Below are positions 14,271 to 24,178 of a DNA stretch of 64,000 bases, one piece after another. The position numbers and the translations under genes are program-made. The notes under the pieces are model-generated. The model was given only the letters and a program-made list of their open reading frames with translations, had not been told where the DNA came from and searched no databases. Origin of the DNA: CAZKWG01 sp964615375 (GTDB lineage Bacteria > Myxococcota_A > UBA796 > CAZKWG01); the NCBI GenBank assembly GCA_964615375.1, contig CAZTOW010000039.1:1-64000 (forward strand). The letters are read 5' to 3'. The first letter of the stretch is position 1. Each line of letters begins with the position of its first letter.

Positions 14271-16901
14271 CTACCAGTCCACGACGGAGGCGTCATCGCC
14301 GAGCGGCTTCGGGGGCAGCACCACCCGCGCGCCCTTGGGGCCGTACAGGTTCACGTACTGGGCGTAGTACCCGGTCACGCGCTTGACATAATCTCGCGTC
14401 TCCGGGTACTGGATCTGCTCGACGAAAGCGTCGAGATCGATGTTCCCCTGCCAGCCGCGGTACCACCGGGAGACGTTGTGCGGCCCCCCGTTGTAGGAGG
14501 CGACCGCCAGCGGGAAGACGCCGTCGAAGCGCCTCATCAGCAGCGAGAAGTAGTAGGTCCCGTAGCGCAGGTTGACCGAGGGGATCTCCAGATCGCCCGG
14601 CGAGTAGCGCCCCTCGCCCAGCAGCGCCGCCACGCGCGCCCCCGTGGACGGGAGCACCTGCACCAGCCCGACGGCGTTGGCCGACGAGACCACCCAGCTC
14701 TGGTAGGTGCTCTCCTGCCGCATCAGGCCCATCATCAAGAGCGGGTCCACGTCAAAGTCCTGGCCGTGAGACCAGAGGTCCGCCCCGCGCACGATGGGCC
14801 AGGAGAGCCGGCGGGCCTTGAGCGCCTCAGCGGGGTCGCTGGTCTTGTTGTCCAGCCCCGCGCAGAAGCGCGCCGCCTGGTAGTGGGCGCGCGTGAACAG
14901 GAAGAACTGGCGCCAGTCGTCGGTGGTGACGCGCACGGCCCGGAGCTGCTCGGCCCGCGGGTCGGCGCCTTCCCTGGCGTCCATGGCCTTGTCCCACTCC
15001 TCGTAGGCCAGGTTCAGGAGGCGGGCCGACTCCTCGTAGACGCCGGCCAGGGCCAGGTCGTGGGCGGAGGGCAGGTCGGGCCAGAGCGCCTTGTTGGCCT
15101 CGGCGAACAGCGAGAAGCTCTTGCGCGCGGTGACCGGGTCGTAAAACAGGCACGCCTGATACCCGTCTGGGACCTCCAGGGGCAGGGAGGGCAGGGGGCG
15201 GGCCTCGGTGGCCGGCGGGGGCACCGCGGCGCTCGCGCCCACCTTCATCGGCCAGGAGAGCGCCTTCCACTGGGGAGCCTGCGCGCTCGGCGCCTCCTCC
15301 AGCGCGCGCTCCGCCTCGGGCGAGCCGCCCCGCTCCACCCCGCTCTCCCGGGTGAGCGCGATGAGGCCCGTGGCCGTAATCGGCCGGGACTCCGGCGCCG
15401 TCCAGGAGGGGAGCTGACCGCGCAGCGTCCCGCCCCAGCCGCCGTCGCGCCGCTGCCAGCGCTCGTCCTCGGGCGGGGGCGCGCTCTCCTCCAGCAGCAG
15501 GCGATACCAGCCGTGTCGGTCCTTCGCCCGCACCAGGGCCCGGTCGGCGTTGGCGCCGTCCGCGTCCCCCTTCGCCGCGCGGGCCTTGGACCGCCAGTAG
15601 AGGGCCGCGATCTGCCAGTCCCCCTCGCGCTCGGCGATGGGCGTGAGCTTGACCTCGGCCGTGGGGGCGTCCCCGGCGCGGAGCGTGCAGAAGGCGGCGT
15701 AGAAACGCGCGTCCTGGCCGCCACGGCTCTTCGCCAGCGCCTCCCAGCCCTGCGCCGCCTCGGCGTAGTTGCCCGCCAGGGTCTCCGCCCAGACCACCTC
15801 CTCGCCCGTGCGCTTCCAGCGCGGGTGGCTCGGGTGGGCCTCGCGGGCCTTGTGCGCCCAGTCCACCGCCTTCTTCCACTCGCCCTCGCGCGTCCAGGTC
15901 ACGAAGATGCGCCAGGCCAGGTCGCCCGTGGGCTTTGATGCGTACTCCTTCTCCAGGGCCACGGCCAGCACGTCGAAGTTCCGCGTGCCCCAGGTGATGC
16001 GCTCCTCGTTCTGCTCCACCCAGCGGGCCACCTCGGGGTCGTCGGCGGCCAGGGCGCTGAGCTCCTGGAAGAGCTTCCAGGCCTCGGCGAAGCGCCCGCA
16101 GCGGCGCTCGGAGTCGCAGAGCCGCATCTTCGCCTTCGCGTCCGTGGGCAGGGCCACGCGGTGGCCCTTCTGGCCGAGCTCGTCCAGCGCCTTCTGCGCG
16201 GAGAGGGCGGTGGAGTGCCAGCTGTGGCTGAGCACGAGGTTCTGGAGCAGCGGGATGGCCTGCTCGGGGCTGGTGACCGCCGTGCCCAGCGCGATCCCGA
16301 GCTGGATCTCCTCCTTGCGCGGCGTGTCCGGGTGGCGCTCCAGGTACTCCTTGTAGGCGGCGAGGCTCGCCCCCCGCTGGCCCGCCAGGGCGTAGGCGTC
16401 GCCGATGAGCAGCAGGCAGTTCTCCGCCTCCGGGCCGTCGGGCCAGCGCGTGCGGTACTCCCGGCAGATGGCGGCGGCGCTGCTGTGCCGTCCGCGCTTG
16501 TGGTCGGTCACCGCCTCGTACCAGGCGCCATAGGAGGCCAGCGGCCCGTCCGCCGTGCGGACCCGGGTGAAGGCCCCGCTGGCCAGATTCCAGTTCTGGA
16601 GCTCGAGCTGCGCCAGCCCGTAGAGGAGCAGCCCTGCCGTGCGCTCCCGCCCGCTGGCCTTCTTGCCCTCCAGCCACGGCCCGAGCGCGCTGACCACGCC
16701 GGCCCAGTCGCCCTCCTCCGCCCGAGCGCGCCCCAGGCTCAGGGCGTTCGGCGCCTCCGGGGCCACGCGCCCCGGCGCCACGTCCGGCGCGGAGGGGAGC
16801 AGGGTCCCCACCATCCGAGGCGGAGCGCTCTGCTCGCCGGGGGCCTGCGTCGCCAGGAGCAGGCCCAGCCCGGCGCCGAGGAGCTCACGCCTCCAGCGCA
16901 T
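14271..16901 (-). CDS. Slt70-like lytic transglycosylase with TPR region
   Basis: An 876-residue periplasmic protein. The start at 16901 (MRWRRELLGAGLGLLLATQA) gives a signal sequence; it overlaps the upstream rhodanese-like gene by 17 bases. Residues about 50-560 are tetratricopeptide-like helical repeats. The C-terminal SLT domain has the catalytic Glu in LMRQESTYQSWVVSSANAVG, the family block GLVQVLPSTGARVA and the substrate-pocket motif ASYNGGPHNVSRW, ending in YVKRVTGYYAQY. It cleaves peptidoglycan between MurNAc and GlcNAc to form anhydro-muropeptides. Length is above that of Slt70 (about 620 residues) because of the extended TPR region. Confidence 0.88.
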   Translation of the reverse strand: MRWRRELLGAGLGLLLATQAPGEQSAPPRMVGTLLPSAPDVAPGRVAPEAPNALSLGRARAEEGDWAGVVSALGPWLEGKKASGRERTAGLLLYGLAQLELQNWNLASGAFTRVRTADGPLASYGAWYEAVTDHKRGRHSSAAAICREYRTRWPDGPEAENCLLLIGDAYALAGQRGASLAAYKEYLERHPDTPRKEEIQLGIALGTAVTSPEQAIPLLQNLVLSHSWHSTALSAQKALDELGQKGHRVALPTDAKAKMRLCDSERRCGRFAEAWKLFQELSALAADDPEVARWVEQNEERITWGTRNFDVLAVALEKEYASKPTGDLAWRIFVTWTREGEWKKAVDWAHKAREAHPSHPRWKRTGEEVVWAETLAGNYAEAAQGWEALAKSRGGQDARFYAAFCTLRAGDAPTAEVKLTPIAEREGDWQIAALYWRSKARAAKGDADGANADRALVRAKDRHGWYRLLLEESAPPPEDERWQRRDGGWGGTLRGQLPSWTAPESRPITATGLIALTRESGVERGGSPEAERALEEAPSAQAPQWKALSWPMKVGASAAVPPPATEARPLPSLPLEVPDGYQACLFYDPVTARKSFSLFAEANKALWPDLPSAHDLALAGVYEESARLLNLAYEEWDKAMDAREGADPRAEQLRAVRVTTDDWRQFFLFTRAHYQAARFCAGLDNKTSDPAEALKARRLSWPIVRGADLWSHGQDFDVDPLLMMGLMRQESTYQSWVVSSANAVGLVQVLPSTGARVAALLGEGRYSPGDLEIPSVNLRYGTYYFSLLMRRFDGVFPLAVASYNGGPHNVSRWYRGWQGNIDLDAFVEQIQYPETRDYVKRVTGYYAQYVNLYGPKGARVVLPPKPLGDDASVVDW

Positions 16902-17550
16902 CCGCGCCCACGGGGCCCAGGCTGCTGCCGTCGGCGAACCACACGGTGTAGCGCGCGGCGCCGCCCGACCCGCTGACCTCCTGGACCCAGCCGTTCCGGC
17001 CGTCCTTCGTCCGCACCGGATCGCTGACCTTGTACTTCGCGCCGGGCGGGACCTGCGGGACCACGACGTTCTCGCCGTTCTCGATCCACTCGGCGTAGCC
17101 CCCGCGCAGGCGGCGAGCCATCTTCCAGCCCTGCCCGCGCAGCCAGGCCGCAAGCTCCTCGCTGCCCAGCGCGCCGGTCTGATCGTAGACCGTCACGCGG
17201 GTCTCCTTGTCGGGGAGCCGGTCCAGGTGCTTCTTGATGGCGTCGCCCGGCATCAGGATCGCGCCGGGGAGCATGCCGCTGGAGACCTCGCTGGCCGGGC
17301 GGATGTCCAGGAAGAAGAGGTTGACCCCGCCCACCAGGGTCGCCGCCACCCAGGTGCGCCCGATGTCCTCCTTGTGGTTCGGCCCCGGGGTGTCACCCGA
17401 GCCCTCCACGATCTTCGGGATCTTCGACTCGTCGAAGGCGCTCTCGGTCTTGCGTGTGCCGCCGTCGCGGGTCTCCTCGGCGTCCCACTCCATGTTGAAG
17501 GCGCGGAGAGCCACCTTCTTGGCCACGTTCTTCAGGCGATCCCGGATCAT
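16885..17550 (-). CDS. Rhodanese-like domain protein lacking the catalytic Cys
   Basis: A 221-residue cytoplasmic protein. Residues about 65-165 form a rhodanese fold: FLDIRPASEVSSGMLPGAIL, PDKETRVTVYDQTGALGSEE and LRGGYAEWIENG. At the active-site loop, where sulfurtransferases have Cys (Y/F-C-x-x-G), this has YDQTGALGS, so Asp replaces Cys and sulfur transfer is unlikely. The last 50 residues (GAKYKVSDPVRTKDGRNGWV to the end) look like a small SH3/Tudor-like beta domain. It overlaps the lytic transglycosylase gene, so the two are probably co-expressed. Likely a protein-interaction or regulatory domain. Confidence 0.7.
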   Translation of the reverse strand: MIRDRLKNVAKKVALRAFNMEWDAEETRDGGTRKTESAFDESKIPKIVEGSGDTPGPNHKEDIGRTWVAATLVGGVNLFFLDIRPASEVSSGMLPGAILMPGDAIKKHLDRLPDKETRVTVYDQTGALGSEELAAWLRGQGWKMARRLRGGYAEWIENGENVVVPQVPPGAKYKVSDPVRTKDGRNGWVQEVSGSGGAARYTVWFADGSSLGPVGADALEA

Positions 17551-17592
17551 CGGACACTCCGTGCGGCGAGCATTTCCTGGGCGAATAACCGA

Positions 17593-18986
17593 TCAGCGGC
17601 CGAGGCGCGCGCCGACGCCCAGCCAGGCGGTCTGGGCGTCCGTGGGCTCGAAGGTGGGGCCGTCCTCGCGGGCGATGGGCAGCCCGATCCCGTAGACATA
17701 GGCGGCCTGGACCTCCACGCGCTCGCCCACCGGGACGTGGGCGCGGGCGCCGACGCCCAGCCTCCAGGGGAAGAGGATCCCCGCCGTCAGCTGCGCATAA
17801 GGGTGCCCCACCGCCAGGAAGGGGTGGGTGCGCAGCCGCAGCGCCGTGTCGCCCACGGTGACGTCGTGCCACTCGCCGAGCGGCATCCCCAGGTCCAACC
17901 CCGCGCCCACGGCCAGTTGGTCGAGCGGGCGCAGCTCGGCGCCCACGCTCAGCCAGGGGGTCGCGGCGTTGACGGTGTCGCGCTCCTCGGGCGCGCCGTC
18001 CTGGTAGTTCTGGAGCAGGAATTCCCCGTCGTAGAGCCAGCCTGCGCCGGCCACGGCCCGGACCAGGAAGAAGGGGGTCTCCTCCTCGGTCACCCGCAGG
18101 CGCGCCATCGAGACGTCCACGTCGTAGACCAGGGTCTCGCGCCGGCTCGGCACTACGAGCGTGAGCGGAGCCTCCAGCCGGCTCATGGCCTCGAGCTGCG
18201 CCAGGTCCAGCTTGACCGTCGTGGGTCCTCGCGACAGGGCCACCCCCAGCTCGCGCAGCCCGTCCGGGCTGGTCGGGACCACCAGGTTCACCTGCTCGCC
18301 CGGCCCCAGCGTGCGCACCACCCGGGTCTCGATGCGCCCGTTCACGGTCAGCGCCAGCCGGTGCGTGCCCGGCAGCACGCGCGCCCGGTCCACCGCCGAC
18401 TCCCGCCCGTCCACGATGAGGCGGCCTCCCGTCGGCAGGTTGCTCACCGTGATCGTCGCCGTGGGCGAGAGCAGGTGGCGGGCGCGCAGCTCCTGGAAGG
18501 CCAGCAGCGTGTCCTGGTCGCCCACGTCGCTCAGCGCGGGCAGGCGCTCCTGGTTGAGCGCCACGGCGTCCACCCAGGGCGCGATCTCCATGCGGCCCTG
18601 GACCTCCACCCGGTAGGGCGCCGCCGACGGATCCGTGGCCAGCTTGTCCTGGAAGTAGCGGTTCACCGCGAAGCCCTGGAAGGCCAGCGCGGAGTAGAGC
18701 AGGTCGCGATCCTCGGCGCGCACCGCCCGCACGTCCGAGAGCGCGGCGCCCAGACGCACCATGATCTGCAGCTCGCCGTCGAAGACGTCCGCCAGCGGGC
18801 GCACGGCGGCCAGCTCCTCCGCCAGGAAGGCGATGGCGCGGGAGTCCACCTCCGTCCAGGGCTCGCCCGGCGCGGCCTCCTCGGCGGTCAGCGGCTTGGA
18901 CCCAGGCACAAGGCGAGGGTCGGGGGTCCCATCCAGCCAGACGGCGGTCCCGGCGAGGGCGTTCAGCGAGAGAGCGAGCGCGAGGC

Positions 18987-18996
<10 letters not shown>
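17593..18996 (-). CDS. Exported PEGA-like/beta-barrel protein of unknown function
   Basis: A 467-residue protein from GTG 18996, chosen for GGAGGAG 7 bases upstream and for the signal peptide VPLSLALALSLNALAG; the GTG lies within the kinase gene's end (10-base overlap). The middle (about 185-265) has a PEGA-like beta domain (TITVSNLPTGGRLIVDGRES, then LPGTHRLALTVNG). The last 130 residues alternate hydrophobic strands (WLSVGAELRPLDQLAVGAGL, YAQLTAGILFPWRLGVGARA), as in outer-membrane barrels, and finish ARLGR. Operon position after a Ser/Thr kinase suggests an envelope function linked to it. No named family recognised. Confidence 0.65.
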
Positions 18997-20663
<1,667 letters not shown>

Positions 20664-20665
20664 GA

Positions 20666-21178
20666 TCAGTAATCCATGCCGGAGTCGTAACCGCCGGTGT
20701 CGGTCCCCCCGGAGCCGCCCCCGCCGTCCGAGCCGATGCAGGGCGTCACCCCGTCGAGCTGCGTCTCTCCCACGAGGATCTCCGACTCCCACTTGATCAC
20801 GGGATCGAAGCTCTGGTGATCGTTCTGGGCGAGCTCCGCCACGAGCCGGTGCTCACCCGGGGTGAAGGCCTTGGCGTCCGGGACCACCAGCGACTCCGAC
20901 GCGGTCGCCGTGAGGTACTCCGCGCTGTCCAGCAGGTGCCAGTGGCCCTGGCCGTCCTTGTTGGGCGGGCTGTCCGTGAAGTCCGTGAGCGTGATGCCGT
21001 CCACGTCCACCACCACCAGGAAGGTGGAGCAGAGCACGGTCGACAGCGAGCTCTCCGGGTAGATGATGCGGATGGATGGCCCGTTGTCCCCAGAGTCTTC
21101 CGGGAGATCGGGTGGGGCGCAGGCGCCGAGGCAGAGGATCAGGCCGAGCGAAGGGGGGCGCAGCATGGCCGCAAGCAT
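20666..21178 (-). CDS. Lipoprotein of unknown function upstream of Ser/Thr kinase
   Basis: A 170-residue protein with lipobox LGLILCLGAC; an internal ATG at 21166 is an equally possible start. The mature domain is a beta-rich Ig-like module (STFLVVVDVDGITLTDF, then GHWHLLDSAEYL and FTPGEHRLVAELAQNDHQS) that recalls DUF4399-type domains, in which a G-H-W/H-H/L element precedes a length-limiting beta sandwich. The tail is Gly/Asp-rich. It ends 2 bases before the Ser/Thr kinase ATG, so it probably shares its operon. Function unknown. Confidence 0.6.
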   Translation of the reverse strand: MLAAMLRPPSLGLILCLGACAPPDLPEDSGDNGPSIRIIYPESSLSTVLCSTFLVVVDVDGITLTDFTDSPPNKDGQGHWHLLDSAEYLTATASESLVVPDAKAFTPGEHRLVAELAQNDHQSFDPVIKWESEILVGETQLDGVTPCIGSDGGGGSGGTDTGGYDSGMDY

Positions 21179-21227
21179 ACATCATCGGCGGCCTCTGTGC
21201 TCGGCTGGGCACTCTCCACGCGAGGAC

Positions 21228-21256
21228 TTTCACGCATGCCCGCGCAGTGCTATGTG
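21228..21256 (+). promoter_or_regulatory. Candidate promoter for Rieske protein gene
   Basis: TTTCAC, a 17-base spacer and TATGTG, 50 bases before the ATG at 21306. Confidence 0.35.
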
Positions 21257-21305
21257 CCATGGACATCTGCGACCCGGGTTCGCCCAGCACCCATGGAGCC
21301 CTCTG

Positions 21306-21818
21306 ATGAGCCTGCTCAAGACCCTCCTCGTCGGCCGGGAGAACGGTATCCGGTCCAAGATCCGAAAGGCCCTCCTCGGCGGAGGCGCCGAGGACACCTC
21401 GCCGGGCTCCTCCTATTCGGCCCCCCGGCCCTCCGCCCCCGCGGACAACCGCCCGGCCCCGGCGGAGCGCGCGCTCGGCCTCAAGCCGGAGGCCCCCAAG
21501 GACGTCACCCCGCCCGAGGGCTTCGAGGTCGTCCTGCACAAGGACGCGCTGAAGCCGGGCAAGATCGTGGAGGTCATCATCGGCGGGACCGCGGTGGCCG
21601 TGGCGAACGTGGACGGCACCTTCTACGCCTGCACGAACTCCTGCCCGCACGCCGAGGGCCCGCTGGGCGACGGCTCGCTGGACGGATCCGTGGTGACCTG
21701 CCCGTACCACGGGTGGAAGTTCGACCTCAAGAGCGGCGCGAGCCTGACGAACCCGGGGGTCACACTCAAGACCTACCCGGTCGCCATCGAGAAGACGGCG
21801 GTCTGCGTCGCGCTCTGA
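21306..21818 (+). CDS. Rieske [2Fe-2S] ferredoxin-type protein
   Basis: A 170-residue soluble protein with no signal peptide. The Rieske domain covers about residues 65-170: VAVANVDGTFYACTNSCPHA and GPLGDGS give the CxH ligand pair, and VVTCPYHGWKFDLKSG gives the CxxH pair, followed by TYPVAIE. Residues 1-55 are a Pro/Ala-rich N-terminal extension. This domain form occurs in ferredoxin components of dioxygenases and in assimilatory nitrite reductase small subunits. No oxygenase is next to it. It transfers electrons via the two-His two-Cys cluster. Confidence 0.85.
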   Translation: MSLLKTLLVGRENGIRSKIRKALLGGGAEDTSPGSSYSAPRPSAPADNRPAPAERALGLKPEAPKDVTPPEGFEVVLHKDALKPGKIVEVIIGGTAVAVANVDGTFYACTNSCPHAEGPLGDGSLDGSVVTCPYHGWKFDLKSGASLTNPGVTLKTYPVAIEKTAVCVAL

Positions 21819-21823
21819 GCACG

Positions 21824-21872
21824 AAGAAACCCCACGAGCCAGGCACCCTGAGGTGGGTGCCCGGCTCGCGGG
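21824..21872 (-). terminator. Terminator downstream of rpmB (possibly bidirectional)
   Basis: CGAGCC-a-GGCACCC (21835-21848) pairs with GGGTGCC-c-GGCTCG (21855-21868) around a 6-base loop, extended by CCCC/GGGG. On the minus strand it is followed by TTTCTT, so it suits the rpmB transcript. It also lies directly after the Rieske gene stop. Confidence 0.65.
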
Positions 21873-21916
21873 GGCGTCCTGACGTTCTCAGCGAGGATCC
21901 AGAAGGATCCCCCCGA

Positions 21917-22153
21917 TCACAGGCCGGAGAGGTCCAGGCCGCTCTCGCGGGCGAACTCGCCGAGCGTCTTCTTGCGCAGCGTGCGGAGCGCGCTCGTGGA
22001 CAGCTTCAGCGTCACCCAGCGCTGCTCCTCGTCATACCAGACCCGCCGCTTCTGGAGGTTCGGGAGCTGGCGCTTCTTGGTCTTGATGTTCGAGTGCGAG
22101 ACCTGGTGCGCGATGTTCGGGCGCTTGCCAGTGAGGGCGCAGACGCGGGCCAT
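21917..22153 (-). CDS. rpmB: 50S ribosomal protein L28
   Basis: A 78-residue protein, usual length for L28. It begins MARVCALTGKRPNIAHQVSH, continues SNIKTKKRQLPNLQKRRVWY and ends in the conserved KLSTSALRTLRKKTLGEFA region. L28 binds 23S rRNA near the exit-site region of the large subunit. The first CxxTGKxP motif has a single Cys (no second zinc pair as in some L28s). The start at 22153 gives the family N-terminus; sequence further upstream does not match. Confidence 0.95.
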   Translation of the reverse strand: MARVCALTGKRPNIAHQVSHSNIKTKKRQLPNLQKRRVWYDEEQRWVTLKLSTSALRTLRKKTLGEFARESGLDLSGL

Positions 22154-22216
22154 GGGGGCTTCCTCTCTCCTGCTGCGGGCGACGCGAGCTCGCGGGACCC
22201 GAAGCGTGCGGTTCCG

Positions 22217-22243
22217 AAAAAAACAGCAGCCCGGGGGCTGCTG
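22217..22243 (-). terminator. Rho-independent terminator between small-protein gene and rpmB
   Basis: CAGCAGCC pairs with GGCTGCTG (8-9 bp), and on the minus strand the stem is followed by seven T (the seven A at 22217-22223). It ends the transcript of the 60-residue gene upstream and lies about 65 bases before rpmB. Confidence 0.7.
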
Positions 22244-22308
22244 GATTCGAGGGGGAGGGTTTAGCACACGGCGGCGGCCGTGGCAAGGATCTCCATCCGA
22301 GGCCGGGA

Positions 22309-22491
22309 TCAGATCGTGAAGTCCACGATCACGATCCCGCGCTCCGTCACCTCTTCGTCCTCCGGGAGCTCCGGAGGCTGGTTCTCTGGCGTCACCGCCG
22401 GCCTGGGGACCTCGATCCGCAGGGGCACGCGGCTCTGCTCGCGAGATTCTCGTTCGCGCCGCTTCCTGTCGATGATGTAGGCGTCGAGCAT
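22309..22491 (-). CDS. Conserved 60-residue protein with its own promoter and terminator
   Basis: The start at 22491 follows AGGAG. The protein begins MLDAYIIDRIRR-like (here MLDAYIIDRKRRERESREQS), then RVPLRIEVPRP, a Pro/Glu linker and a final hydrophobic strand, RGIVIVDFTI. I recall small Myxococcota proteins of this pattern but know no function. It has its own promoter (22520-22547) and terminator, so it is an independent single-gene unit. It could form a basic helix plus a C-terminal strand for protein interaction. Confidence 0.75.
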   Translation of the reverse strand: MLDAYIIDRKRRERESREQSRVPLRIEVPRPAVTPENQPPELPEDEEVTERGIVIVDFTI

Positions 22492-22519
22492 CGTGTGCTC
22501 CTGGGAGTCCTCAGACCTC

Positions 22520-22547
22520 AATATAGCACCGGTCCCTGTCATGGCAA
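22520..22547 (-). promoter_or_regulatory. Promoter for the 60-residue protein gene
   Basis: On the minus strand TTGCCA (22547-22542), a 16-base spacer and TATATT (22525-22520), 29 bases before the start codon at 22491. Confidence 0.5.
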
Positions 22548-22606
22548 CGGGGGCCACATCTGTGAGACACCGAAGCCAGGACCGCGCGTCCATCCCTGAT
22601 CGCCTG

Positions 22607-23392
22607 TCACACCAGCCTGCGCGCCGCCGCCAGCAGCGCCGCGTAGGTGGCGCGCCGCGCGGGATCCCGCTCCAGCGCCTCGAGGTGGGCCTGGATGACG
22701 GCCTCGTCGCCGCGGGCCACCGGCCCGGTGAGCGCGCCTGAGGGCCCGAGGGCGGCGGCGTTTCGGACGGAGGCCAGGGCGAGGGGAGCCAGCAGGGCGG
22801 GGGCCTCGTCCTCGGGGACGCCCGCGAGCGCGAGCACGGCCGCGGCCTCGGCCAGCAGGGCGGTGGCGAAATTCCCCGCCATCACCGCCGATGCGTGGTA
22901 CAGCCGCCGGTCGCCGGGCACCTCGAAGGGCCGCATCTCCAGCAGCTCCGCCAGCCAGAGCCCGGCCGCGCGGGCCTCGGGGTCGCCCGCCAGGGCCACG
23001 GGGACGTCTTGGAGCTCGGGCGGGGAGAGCTCGGGGGGAGGGAAGCTCATCAGCGGGTGGAAGGAGCCCGCCGGGCGGTGAGGGCGCAGGGCGTCGATGT
23101 CCGTGGCCCCCGAGGTGTGGAGCAGCACCCCGCCCGGGGGGGCGAGGGCCGCCACCTCGGCGATGGCGCGGTCGGGCACCGTCAGCAGCGTGAGCGGGGC
23201 GGCGGAGATGGCCGATCCCCGGCCGACCACACGCACATCGACGCCCCGCGCGGCGAGGGCCAGGGCCAGCGAGCGCCCCAGGCGTCCGGGCCCCACCACC
23301 TGGACCTGATCCGCGAAGAAGCTCAGGCTTCGCGAGCGCTCGTCCTTGGACCTCACGCGCACCTCGGCCGGCTCGGGCGCGGCCGGCTTCAT
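22607..23392 (-). CDS. DUF2520 Rossmann-fold NAD(P)-binding protein
   Basis: A 261-residue protein. Residues about 28-60 hold a nucleotide-binding fold, QVVGPGRLGRSLALALAARG, with a GPGRLG loop and a strand ending in RVVGRG. The middle LLHTSGATDIDALRPHRPAG and SFHPLMSFP match the Rossmann-like/DUF2520 family related to 6-phosphogluconate dehydrogenase-type oxidoreductases. The C-terminal half is helical (YHASAVMAGNFATALL, then LEALERDPARRATYAAL), as in DUF2520. Substrate unknown. It is divergent from the enoyl-CoA hydratase gene, with only 18 bases between start codons. Confidence 0.8.
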   Translation of the reverse strand: MKPAAPEPAEVRVRSKDERSRSLSFFADQVQVVGPGRLGRSLALALAARGVDVRVVGRGSAISAAPLTLLTVPDRAIAEVAALAPPGGVLLHTSGATDIDALRPHRPAGSFHPLMSFPPPELSPPELQDVPVALAGDPEARAAGLWLAELLEMRPFEVPGDRRLYHASAVMAGNFATALLAEAAAVLALAGVPEDEAPALLAPLALASVRNAAALGPSGALTGPVARGDEAVIQAHLEALERDPARRATYAALLAAARRLV

Positions 23393-23410
23393 CCTGCTAT
23401 CTTCCCCGGC

Positions 23411-24178
23411 ATGGCGAGCCCAATCCTCTCCGAGCGCCAGGAACACGCCCTCGTCCTCACCCTGAACCGGCCGCAGCGCAAGAACGCGCTGAGCACGGGC
23501 CTGCTCGAGGAGCTCCACGCCCAGCTCCGCGCGCCGGGAGAGGGGGTGCGCGTCATCGTGCTGACCGGGGCCGCCGACGTCTTCTGCGCCGGCGGGGACC
23601 TGAGCCCGGCCTCCGACGACGGGATGCTGGCCCAGCACCGCGGCCGGGGCCTCTTCGCCGACACCCTGCGCACGATGATGGCGAGCCGCGTGCCCATCGT
23701 GGGCGCGATCAACGGCGACGCGCTGGGCGGGGGCTTCGGGCTCGCGGCGGCCTGCCACCTGCTGGTGGCCGACGAGCGCGCCCACTTCGCCACGCCGGAG
23801 CTCAAGCTCGGGCTGTTTCCCTGGATGATCGCGCCGGTCCTGATGCGCAGCCTGCCGCGCAAGATCGTCCACGACATGATCCTCACCGGTCGCCGCCTGG
23901 CGGCCCCGGAGGCCCACGGGCTCGGGCTGGTCAACCGCCTGGCGCCGCCCGGCGAGGCGCTCCCCTTCGCCCTCGCGCTGGCCCAGCAGGTGGGGAGCTG
24001 GTCTCCGGCCGTGGTGGGCTTCGGGCTCGAGGCCCTGCACACCATCGACGATCTCCCGCTGGACGCGGCGCTGGCCCACATGCACGCCCAGCTCTCGCTC
24101 AACCTCATGTTCGAGGACGCCGGGGAGGGCATCACCGCCTTCCTCTCCCGGCGCCCTCCGGTCTGGAAGGGGCGTTGA
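23411..24178 (+). CDS. Enoyl-CoA hydratase/isomerase family protein
   Basis: A 255-residue crotonase-fold protein. It contains LTLNRPQRKNALSTGLLEEL, the oxyanion-hole segments CAGGDLSP and GAINGDALGGGFGLAAACHL, and ATPELKLGLFPWM with the glutamate equivalent to E164 of rat hydratase. The position of the second glutamate (E144) appears to be Gly (GGGFGLA), so isomerase-type or other acyl-CoA chemistry is likelier than simple hydration. It is followed by a keto-acid cleavage enzyme, and its stop overlaps that start (TGATG). Acts on acyl-CoA thioesters in the cytoplasm. Confidence 0.85.
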   Translation: MASPILSERQEHALVLTLNRPQRKNALSTGLLEELHAQLRAPGEGVRVIVLTGAADVFCAGGDLSPASDDGMLAQHRGRGLFADTLRTMMASRVPIVGAINGDALGGGFGLAAACHLLVADERAHFATPELKLGLFPWMIAPVLMRSLPRKIVHDMILTGRRLAAPEAHGLGLVNRLAPPGEALPFALALAQQVGSWSPAVVGFGLEALHTIDDLPLDAALAHMHAQLSLNLMFEDAGEGITAFLSRRPPVWKGR

